Origin: Polysphondylium violaceum
Lineage: Eukaryota > Evosea > Eumycetozoa > Dictyosteliales > Dictyosteliaceae
Length of the DNA: 64,000 nt
Direction of reading: 5' to 3'
NCBI GenBank assembly: GCA_000277445.1
Contig: AJWJ01000041.1
Location: 1 to 64,000, forward strand
The notes below the pieces were generated by a model, which saw nothing but the letters and a program-made list of their open reading frames with translations, was not told the origin of the DNA and did not search any database. The position numbers were made by a program, and so were the translations under genes. Shown piece by piece: positions 35,554-45,157 of the stretch (positions are counted from its first letter, which is position 1; each line of letters opens with the position of its first letter).

Positions 35554-36064
35554 TTTGTATCTATTAATGTGTTGAAAGAGAGAAAGAGATAAATTTAATG
35601 TAATTGATAGCTGAAAATAATAAAACAAATATCTATGATGTTTGTTTGAGAAATGAAAATAATGATGAGGTAATGAGCGGACTCCAAAACTATTTATATT
35701 TTTTTATTTTTTCGTGATTGTGTATTGGATTGAAAATATCTTTGCCAAAGGGATTTTTTTTTGCCCTGGGCTTGAAAGATTTTCTTTTACTTTTTACTCC
35801 AGCTGCAAAAATGTCTACTTTGTGACATCACCCAGATTAGGGTAGATATTTTTATGATAATGGACAAATACCATTGTGATTTGGGTTTTTTTTTTTTAAA
35901 AAAAAACATTAGATATTATTACACAAAAAAGAAATAAAATTAAATAATTGAAATTAAATTGACAATAATTATTGAGTGATAATGAACATTTGTTTATTAA
36001 GTTTTTAAAATAAAAAAAGATTCATTATAGAGTCTATGTCTATGAAATTTGTTGTTGAATGAAT
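35554..36064. promoter_or_regulatory. Upstream region of microprotein gene A with a shared block
   Basis: Positions 35761-35833 carry TTGCCCTGGG, GCAAAAATGT (35805-35814) and TGACATCACCC (35823-35833). The same order occurs at 36422-36474 upstream of microprotein gene B (TTGCCTTGG, GCAAAAATGT, GACGTCAC...CACCCC). The TGACRTCA core looks like a CRE/bZIP site. The rest is AT-rich spacer. Confidence 0.5.
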
Positions 36065-36235
36065 TTAAAGCCATCTTGCACCTTTTGAGCTACTAGAACT
36101 GCTTGTGTTTGTGTAGTTTGGACGAGCAAGACCTCCTCCAGCGCCACCTCCTTTAATAATCGAAAAAACAAATTAGTATTTTTCAAAAAGATATACATAT
36201 AAAAAGAAAAGTGACATACTTTTGCCACCGTTCAT
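36065..36235 (-). CDS. Gly/Ser-rich microprotein gene B (33 aa, two exons)
   Basis: Exon 1 is 16 bp (36235-36220) and exon 2 is 36150-36065, joined with a GTATGT donor and ATTAAAG acceptor. The product is MNGGKRGGAGGGLARPNYTN, then TSSSSSSKGARWL. Like its neighbours it has a tiny first exon and a Gly cluster right after the splice. It is basic with no membrane segment. Function unknown; it could be an RNA- or protein-binding peptide. Confidence 0.62.
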
Positions 36236-36639
36236 TTTGTTATGTTATTACTAATATATTAATACAAAAAAGATAAAGAAATTATAAATAGAGTTATAGA
36301 AAATAAAAATGAACGTTCATTTTTGTCTATATGGTGTACCTTTTTTTTTTTTATTATTTTTATTTTTATTTTTCAAAAATCTAGATTTTTACGAAAAGCC
36401 ATTTTTTTGTCTCTAGGTCTTTTGCCTTGGTTTTTTTTCAGCAAAAATGTAAAACCACGACGTCACAATCACCCCTCACCTTTACAGAGATTATAAAAAA
36501 GATATTTTAGTCAATATGATAATGATCAACTTTTACACAAACTATGTTTGCGTCTATCATTATGGGTTTATTTTATTTATTAAAAACTTTTTAATTTTAC
36601 AACACAATAGTCAGAGTATGTATAAATGTGCAGATCTAC
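36236..36639. promoter_or_regulatory. Upstream region of microprotein gene B
   Basis: About 400 bp. It holds the block shared with gene A at 36422-36474, including a palindromic GACGTC core at 36459-36464. The remainder is AT-rich and includes the 3' end of gene C. Confidence 0.45.
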
Positions 36640-36859
36640 TTAGAGAAATTGTGCTGTTTTGGAACCAAATTTATTACCGGCTGCTGCTTGTTGACGAGCT
36701 GGTGAGCTGACAACAGAAGGAGTTGAGTTTTGATCAGTACTGGCTTTGGTTGCACCTGGGCCACCACCTTGACCTGTAATTATCATAGGATATTAGATAC
36801 AGATAAAGAGATAGATATAAAAGAAAATTCTTTGATTACATACGATTTCTGCCTATCAT
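36640..36859 (-). CDS. Gly/Gln/Ser microprotein gene C (49 aa, two exons)
   Basis: Exon 1 is 16 bp (36859-36844) and exon 2 is 36773-36640. The donor is GTATGT and the acceptor AATTACAG. The product starts MIGRNRQGGGPGATKASTD, continues with a Ser/Pro/Ala/Gln stretch (SVVSSPARQQAAAGNK) and ends FGSKTAQFL. The GGG-x-GA-x-K motif after the splice matches gene A (GGGSGAIRTK). It is unlikely to be noise because exon 2 is visibly less AT-rich than its flanks. Confidence 0.65.
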
Positions 36860-38224
36860 TTTATTATTACTTTATTTATTATTACAATTGTATGAATGTT
36901 TGCATTGGACCCTTTTTAAATTGGGCCCCTATTCTCATAGAAAAAAAAAAAAAAAATTCAGAAAAGAAAAAGAAAAAAAAATAAGAAAAAAAGTAAATCA
37001 AAATTTGAAGATATTTTTTTCATCGCACAAATCTTTATTTTTTTCACTAAAAAAGTACTTTGAAAACAAAAATGGAATTGTTCAAATATCGATAATCAAA
37101 AGTCATTAAAACTTTTTTATGTTTTATTTCTTTTGAAACTTTTTTTGTAGATAGTCTATATTCATTTTTTTATTATATTTCTTTTGTAATTTGGTTATAA
37201 AAAATTATCTATCTTGAAAATATATAATAGTAAGAATTGAAATTGATATTGATTTATTATAAATTTTAAATTCCACGAGATAATCATCATTTTGTAAACT
37301 ACAACTTTAACCACAAATTTTACTTTGATTTTTTTTATTTAAATCAGTAAAATATGTTTTTAATTAATTTAAAGAAATGGTGAGAGTGTGTATCACAATG
37401 TGCTGTGTTGGTGTGTGTGGGTTGTTGATTTTAATATTTCTCATGTATGTTTATACATAAAGACCACAGTTATTTCACTGATAGATATGATGTTGATGAT
37501 CTGGAAATCTATTTTTTTATTAAATACTGGAGTTTGATCAATTCGGTACTGATGTGATTATAATTGTGATGTGTGTTTAATAAATAGATATTAAAAATAA
37601 AAGAAACGATCGCGATGAATGGACGGAAAAAGGTAGTAGTAATAATTTTAAAAGGAATTTAAACAAGAACTTTTGTATTTAAATCCGAAAATTTTTTATT
37701 ATATATACTATTTTAGAAATAGATTAATAGATTATTATCTTTCATATTCACTAAAATCTTGAAATATTTTCCAAAGATTTGAAATAGGGTGGTTGTTTTT
37801 TTTCACTATAGAGATCTATCCTAACCCATCAATGCTAAACGTTAATGTGAATGAATGTGGTGTGTTTATAATTGGTGGTGTGATGGTGTGTGAATATTCT
37901 TTATAAAAGAATGTGTGTATTATATCGTTATACAACTTTTTTTATTGCATCAATTGGGGAGATGTGTTTAAGTGGGTTATGAAAAAAATAATAAAATATA
38001 AGACAAAATATTTAATCACCGCACTCTCGCTACTATTAGTACTTGCTTTATACAAAATTTCGAATCACCCTCTAGAAAGCTGAAGCCAACAAGTTGTGTG
38101 GTGTCTTTTTTTTAAATTATAAATTTTATTACGATTGATATAAATAATGAAATCATTATTGGTATTTTATTCACTACTGTAAAATATTGTTTTGTAAAAT
38201 TAGTTATTTAAAAAAAAGGAAAAA
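36860..38224. other. Long AT-rich region
   Basis: About 1.36 kb. It contains A/T runs, GTGTGT/GGTGTG-rich parts near 37385-37420 and 37855-37915 (possible G-box-like elements), and a less AT-rich bit near 38030-38105. No supported gene. Confidence 0.45.
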
Positions 38225-38475
38225 ATGGTCAATTTGATAAAATTATTAGACTCTAGAATCTATGCTGATCAGCAAGAATGTTTGTATTAAATATAATTTA
38301 AAAATATAAATTAATTATTTATTAACCTTTTTTTTTTAAAAATTTTTATAGTAGAAGAGTATTTAAGTAAGTTTTGTTTTATCATTTTTAAAATTTTTTT
38401 GTGTTTTATACTAATCACTATCTATTTTTTATAGAAAAATGTACATATATACCTCCCCCTAAACCATTGTTATTT
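38225..38475 (+). CDS. Possible tiny spliced gene
   Basis: An ATG in a strong A-rich context at 38225 opens MVNLIKLLDSRIYADQQEC and is followed by a GTATTA donor at 38284. Acceptor-like TTTATAG sites occur at 38351 and 38434, with a GTAAGT donor at 38367. This suggests a three-exon gene with a 15-bp middle exon. The reading frame after the last splice is not settled: one phase stops within a few codons. Weak support. Confidence 0.22.
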
Positions 38476-39008
38476 GTAAAATTAAATTTTAGTTCATCCA
38501 ATTGTTTTTGTAAAAAATATTAAATTGTAGTATAATCATGTGAAATAGTAACAAAAAGAGAGGTCAATTGAACCTCATTGTATTAATAATAAATGTATAT
38601 TATTTTTGTTTTTTTTTAAAAAAAATTGTAATTTTTATATGATGTTTCTGATTGCTCAAAGGCAATAGAAAATGGTAAAGTGGATAAATGATTTCAGATT
38701 AAAAAATTTTAAAATCGACTCAATGTTTGAATTTGTGGTTTTATTAATTTGTGTGAATCTTCTTTTGGGGAACAAAAGTTGTAAAAATAAAAATGATTCA
38801 CCCCTCCTCAATTCATTATCAAATATTCCATTGCATTTGAAAAATTTATCTGTTACCCACCCCCTTTTCAACAAAACACTAAATCCTGTACGAAATATTT
38901 GAATAATTCAAAAATCATTACTTTTTTTTTTTGTATAAACATAATCCTATTTAAATCAACTGACAAATGAAATTGAATTCAAATCAACGCATTATTATTT
39001 ACAACAAA
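38476..39008. other. AT-rich spacer
   Basis: Includes a short open frame at 38672-38902 on the plus strand (starts MVKWINDFRLKNFK) that has no family resemblance and spacer-like composition. Otherwise it is the promoter for the 61-aa gene at 39009. Confidence 0.35.
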
Positions 39009-39254
39009 ATGGGAGGAAAAACAAGTAAATTTGATAAATTGGTAGTCTCTGTTCCAACTGATGAAGGTAAGTTTTTTTTTTTTAAATAGTCATTTTATTT
39101 TTTATTAATTTAATTTTTATCCTTAGAATATGCTGCTTTACAGAGACAATCAGTTGTATCTAATAAAAGAGTGGTAGCCACCAAACCAGAGTATAACTTT
39201 GTTAGATTTGAGCCTTGGAAAAACAGCACGATGAGTCGCATTACTGGACTTTGA
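39009..39254 (+). CDS. Small 61-aa protein with a possible N-myristoylation site
   Basis: Exons 39009-39066 and 39127-39254, donor GTAAGT, acceptor TCCTTAG. The protein begins MGGKTSKFDKLVVSVPTDE and continues EYAALQRQSVVSNKRVVATK, ending TMSRITGL. Gly2 with Ser6 fits an N-myristoylation pattern, with Lys nearby for membrane contact. It is soluble and basic with no hydrophobic helix. The clear splice signals and the long continuous frame in exon 2 support it. Function unknown. Confidence 0.65.
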
Positions 39255-39585
39255 TCATGGTTGGATGGATGGGATGTGTGCTAAAATCATGATGAATCAT
39301 TGTATAATAAAACCAAAGATAAAAAGTTGGGTTCTTTAACTTTATTTTAAATAAAACTTTAAAAACAGATTGAAAAAGATAAATCAAATAACCCCTTATT
39401 TTGCAGAACTTCAATTTTTAAAAAATACTCACACAAAAACACAATCCTCAATTGGGAAAATGCAAAAAATTTAATTTAAAAAAAATATCTTTTTTTGCTT
39501 TTTTTCGTAATTTTGAATAAAATTAAAATTTTTTGGTTTCATTTGATTTAGTTTTTCATTTTGTACATACACATCATATATATTT
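39255..39585. other. Intergenic spacer
   Basis: About 330 bp of A/T-rich sequence, the promoter side of the next gene. No gene. Confidence 0.5.
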
Positions 39586-40780
39586 ATGTTTGATAATCAA
39601 AGTAATAGTGGCAGTAGTAGTGGTAGCAGTAGTGGTAGTAATGAACAACTTGGAACTATATTTGAGTCCACATCACCTATGGGTGCAATAGGTATGGGTA
39701 TAGGCTATTATTCACCAATACCTACATCACCATCAACTGGTTCTTTATCTTTATTGAATAATCAAGATATACCTATACCTACCTCTACTACTACCACAAC
39801 CACTACCTCTGCATTTATGTATAGACAACCAACACCTCAACAACAATCATCATTTTCATTACAATCGATACAATTCCCCTCACCCCATCTATTATCTTCA
39901 CCATCTCCTTTAAATAATAGTATAAATAGTAATAACAATAATAATAATAATGGTAATAATAATGGTAACTTGGATAGTATTAAAAGAAGTAAAAGTACAC
40001 CATTTTTAAATCTACTATCATCACCAAATGGATTAAATTCAAGTACATCACCTCCACCTCCACAACAGCAACAACCTAAACAAAATAAATACAACCAATT
40101 ATATCAATTATACCAAATACAATGTCAATTACAGCAACAACAGCAACAGCAACAACAACAACAATCACTCTACACAAATTTACATCAACAACAAGATTTC
40201 ATTAATCAAATCAATACTTTACTATTAGAGATTGAAGCCATCAAGAAAAAGTTGTCAGAGATGGAAGATGAACAGGGTAGAAATACATGGGGTCTAAGAT
40301 ACTCTAGAAGAGTTTTAATTACATCAAACTTTTTACTCGGAATTTGGGTTAGTATTAGTAGAATACTCATGTATATAGGCAAACAAAAGAAATCAAGATT
40401 ACTTCATGTCGTCGTACCAGCATTTGGTCAAGAATCACGTAATCATATATCGTTGTTGCTATTAGAATCCATAGCAAATGCTGCTAGAAAATCTTGGTTA
40501 TTCTTTTTCTCTTCATTTTTATTAACTAGATCAACTCCATGGAAAAGACAAGTAAATATTTATATAATAGTACATACACACACACATTTATATTAACCAA
40601 ACGTTTAATCTCTAGTCTGGATTATTTATTTGTACATTTTATTCATTATATTTAGCATTCTTTCCACAATACCTTCCATGGACAAACTATTTTAATATTT
40701 TTGCAAGTTTACTCTATGTAACAGCTGCTTGGAGCACTGCTAGTAAAGGTAGTTTTAAAGATATATTTAATTTACTCTAA
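39586..40780 (+). CDS. Multi-pass membrane protein with a low-complexity N-terminus, 376 aa
   Basis: Exons 39586-40551 and 40616-40780. The first about 215 residues are Ser/Asn/Gln/Pro low complexity with poly-Asn and poly-Gln. A short coiled coil (LLLEIEAIKKKLSEMEDEQ) follows. The C-terminal 150 residues look conserved: NTWGLRYSRRVLITSNFLLG, then several hydrophobic segments (SWLFFFSSFLLT, SGLFICTFYSLYLAFFPQYL, FNIFASLLYVTAAWSTASKG). I do not recognise the family. It is probably an endomembrane protein with the low-complexity part in the cytosol. The second exon is supported by an in-frame join and a clear acceptor (AATCTCTAG). Confidence 0.75.
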
Positions 40781-40894
40781 GAGAGAGAAAAGAAAAGAAA
40801 AGAATAAACAACACCAACAACACTAACCATACTATCTCTATAGTGTGGGTTGTATTCTGATGTATACTATATATTAAATGAAAAGGATGGATAT

Positions 40895-43132
40895 TTAATT
40901 GTTAAAATCAATGTTATTGACGATAAAGGGATTGATGGCAGATTTCCATTTTGTTGCAATGGGACCAGATGCATTGGTGTTGCCACTATCGAGACAGGGT
41001 GGCAGTGAGAATTGAATTGTCTTGATAGATGTCATTTCATGAAGACTGGTCAATGATGCACGGGTGACACTCAACACAGACACTGTTCGAGGAACGAGTT
41101 GAGGATTGGTAATGTTTAGGTCTAGTTCAGAGTCAGTCAATGCAATGGGAATTGTTATCTTGCCAATACCATATTTACTAGCCGTCAATAAAATGTTTCT
41201 CAAACCCTTGCTGATGTCTGATGTTGTGGGCAACAAAGAGTCACCCAACGGTGTTCGATGTTTACTGTCGACAACCAAATGGAAAACCACCTGAACATCT
41301 GATAGATTTGAGTGTTTGGTAATAAAGAAATCACCATTGTGTAGTATAGGTGTTTTTGAATAACCACTGTCATTGCTACCGCTATTCATCAACGATTGTT
41401 TAACTTGTTCAATTTGTTTATCTACGGGATCAAAGTGGAGTTCAGTCGACATGTTACAATACTTTATCCAGTTCTTTTCAATTTGTGAACTAAAGGAAAG
41501 CTCAGGATCAACCAACAATATCAATGCAGACAGGGAATCTGAATAGAGGGTTTGTATGTAATCCATTCTTTTTGATTTCTTGTACTCTCCCGTTGATATC
41601 GGTCTGCACAGTTGAAGCGGTGATTCTTCAATCAATCTGAAATTAAACAACTTTTTCTTTTGTACTCCTACAGAGATGACATAGTTTTCTTTAAGATTCT
41701 GTATTGTACTGTGATGACCAGTGCCGCTGCTGCCAATCGATTGTTTTCTGTGGTTATTCATTTGTTCATTACTACTATGGTTGGGTGATGTTGAGAATTT
41801 TGATTTACTATTACTTCTATTTCGATTTGGTGATATTGATAATGAGCCATTGGGTGATGTAGAGTTATTACCACTACTACTGTTATTTGATGTTGGGATA
41901 GGTTGTGCTGCAGTTGATGGCGTTGGTGTTGTTGGTGTTGATGGTGATGTTTTAACAGGTGTCTTTTCATTACCACTATTACTATTACCAGTCTGTTGTT
42001 GTTGTGGTTGCTGTTGAGTATTGGTATCATTTTTTTTAAATCTATCAAAAGAGAAAAAAGAAGATGCTCTCTGTACACCTCTATCAAATGAATCTATAAT
42101 GCTCGTCTTGGCACTCTCTATTGTATTGTTATTTGCCTGCTGTTGCTGTTCTAAATTCTTTATACCACCAATAGACATTGATGATCTTCTTGGGTTATTT
42201 GCTGCATTATTGCTATTTGTAGAGGGAGCAGAGGTCCATGTAGTTGTAGGCTCATTAAACTTTTCTATATCCTCCAAATCATCTTTTGTCTTTTCGAGCC
42301 AATATAAATCATCTAAAAACTTTGTGAAATCATTCTTTTGTTTGACCTTCATATCATTGATTTCCTGATCATAGTTTGCTTCCAACAACTCCATCTCATT
42401 CATATTACTCGCCACAATCTTTTCAATTTGATCTGTTTCTAATAAATTCTTGAATGCATGTTCCATTTCTTTTGAATGTCTACAAGGATATATTAATATT
42501 AATATATATTAATATAGACACAATACTATACTACATACTTTTCATTCATAAATCTAATATCATCATATTTTTTACCCAATAAAAGACTAAACTCGGTAGC
42601 AAACAATTCTTCTTGGTTTATGATTCTTTCCTTTGTATCATTGCTTTTATTCACAAGATAAAGAAATGTATTTATCCTTTTCTCTATCGTCAATTGTTCC
42701 TCAGTCTCTTGATTCTTTAAAAACTTGTTCCAATACACTGTCTTTTCTGTATACTGATTAGCCAAATGTTTGGATTTGATCTTTATATTCTCTGTACTTT
42801 TATCAATGTTTTCAACTATATGGATGAATATGCAGATATAACACTAGTATTAGTATTGGGGATACTAAACAGACCAACTACACAGTATACAGATATTTAC
42901 AAAATGATTTATCTTGAAGATCTTTTATATTTGATGATTCAGATTCCAATAAAGAGGTAATGGTCGACAATAGATTTGTTCTCAAATAAATGGGTATATC
43001 ATATTCATCAATGAACTGATCGACAGCACTCGATACCTCTTCACCGGCTTTTAAAAGAAACTCTGCCATAACAAATTTCTTTCCAACTGGAAATGATAGA
43101 TCAAATGATATATCATTTTGAACGATCTTCAT
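40895..43132 (-). CDS. C12orf4/FERRY complex subunit 3 homologue
   Basis: Exons 43132-42901, 42815-42539 and 42479-40895 give 697 aa. The conserved N-terminus has DQFIDEYDIPIYLRTNLL, matching NIPWYLEKDL of human C12orf4. A coiled coil (NYDQEINDMKVKQKNDFTKF) and a long Ser/Asn/Pro/Gln linker follow. The conserved C-terminal domain has LYSDSLSALILLVDPELS, FFITKHSNLSDVQVVFHLVVD (human FYITRHSNLSEIHVAFHL) and GLRNILLTASKYGIGKITIP. In mammals C12orf4 (Fy-3) belongs to the five-subunit FERRY complex, a Rab5 effector linking mRNAs to early endosomes. Whether the other subunits exist in amoebae is not visible here. The low-complexity insert is lineage-typical. Confidence 0.9.
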
Positions 43133-45157
43133 TTTCTATAATAATAGATATCTAAATATGATGGTGATGGTCAATTAAAAAAACTAAACAGATTTTGTTT
43201 TTTTTTTTATTTTTTTTTTTTATGCAATAATATAATTGGCAAAAAGGATGGGGATATGATGGATCATACACAGATAAACAGCACCTGAAGAGGCAGCTGT
43301 AGAACCTCAAAAGAAGATAAGCAAGATCCAGATGACTTGTTGATAATATCAGTGAAGTTAAATGGATAAATGCCAGAAGATTTTTTCTTGTTAGATAAAG
43401 GCAAGGAAACAAACACAACGCCTATGCTAACATTTGATTTCACTCATCTGTTGCAAATTACAAAGACAAAAGGGCTTTGTTAAAAGAAATCAAAAGTGAT
43501 CTATTTAGCTGTTTTTAAAACAGCAAAGTTCTTTGGTTTTTCATCATAAAAGCTCAATGAGCATTACAGTAATCAAATCAACCTTCCCGCGCAAAATTCA
43601 AATTTTTTGAATGAAAAAAATGAATTTATTTGAATTTGTGATTTTTTTTAAAAAAAAGGCTCTGCTCCTTTACCAGCTAGTAACTTTTTTGTTTTTCAGT
43701 TTCTTTCTTTTGTATATTTATTTATTTATTATTTATTTATTTATTTATTATTTGTAAGGTATGATGAATGATAACTATTATTATGTTTAATAATATCTAC
43801 AAGATTTGTGATTTATTTTAATCACTTTTATTTTTATCTTTTTCTACTCTTTTTCATTTTTTAGTATTAGAGATAAACAATAATTATTTTTGTCTTTTGT
43901 GTGTAGATATTCAATCTTTGTTTTTAAAATAAATCATAGATTTTTCATGATCCAAACCCACCCACACTTTCACAACTATAGATATTAGTGTGTTTTGTCC
44001 AAACACACCACTCACACCAATAGTATATATTTTTATTTTTATGTTTTTTATATATCAATCACACTCTACCCACTCATATGTTTTGTTGAGAATAGTCTAT
44101 ATTTAAACACACCCCCTCTACCACATCGCCTTTACCTATGGAAAATAATAGTCACTAGCGTCGGGGTTGTTTTCGAATATACACTAGTGTGTCATATTTT
44201 AGTTGATATCAATTGTCAATAATAATAATAATAACAAAATCCAAACTGAAAAGAATAATTGTGATTTGTGTGTTTGTCTGTCTGTTTGTTGTTTGTCAAT
44301 AAAAAATCATTTATTCTTCTATATTTTGTTTGAATTATGTGTATGTATTGTATTGTTTGTTATTGTTATTACTATTATTGTTACTGTTGTTGGGGCATGT
44401 GAATATGAGATGTGTATAATGGGATTAATCAATATCATCAACAACACTACCTCTATAGGGTAATTCATTGGAGATGGGCGCATACGATCGCATTGGGGTG
44501 TGATGGATCGTATTTTTTTTCTCTTTCTCGTTTTACTCACTCAATATACCTAATCAATTCAAAATAATTAATCTTTACAAAAAAAAAAAAAAAAAAGAAA
44601 TACCAACCAACAAATATAAAAACAAAACAAATCATTATACCATTACTTCACTATCAACTACTATAACATTAGTCTTTGTACATTGAAACTATAGTTTTGT
44701 ATTACTACTACCTACTACTCCAATTTCAATTTTTGTTAATGTAAATAGAATTCTATTCACTCGCTCGCTCATTCTCTTCTCTACACTCATACATATTTTT
44801 ACATTTAATATCAAACGACCTACACCTCCAACAAACATTATACACCCAATCATTTCATTTTACTATATATATCTAAAGTGTGTTTTTTTGATCAAAAAAA
44901 CATTTTGATTGGTCTGAACATATTTTTAAAATGTGGGCTGTGTGGGGAGGATATTTTTTTTTTTATAAAAAAAAAAAAGACCCATTTGGGATCTGAATCA
45001 ATTATAGATTTTTAATTTTTTAATTTTTTTTTTTTTTTTTTCATCCATCTCATCATCAGAGGTTCTTTTTTTGTATTTATATTTTTCTTGATCTTTTTCT
45101 TTTTTATATTAACTATTTTATTTTTAAACCACAGATTTACCACCAACAATTAAAACA
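43133..45157. other. Long intergenic region
   Basis: About 2 kb between divergent genes. From about 43225 to 43480 composition is clearly less AT-rich, with short conflicting frames only (a plus-strand frame reads TAPEEAAVEPQKKISKIQ); this could be a gene remnant or an RNA gene. At about 43509-43525 a GCTGTTTTTAAAACAGC inverted repeat occurs. From 43970 to 44150 and 44750 to 44870 the plus strand is C/A-rich, like leader or promoter sequence of the dynamin-like gene. There are TTTA tandem runs near 43718-43750. Confidence 0.4.

Noticed and set aside
36516-37109. Plus-strand frames over the microprotein region
   Set aside because: They lie antisense to gene C or in A-rich spacer (poly-Lys) and lack coding character.
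43152-43418. 88-aa minus-strand frame rich in Leu and Tyr
   Set aside because: No clear gene signals; it ends in a translated poly-T region; kept only as a composition anomaly.
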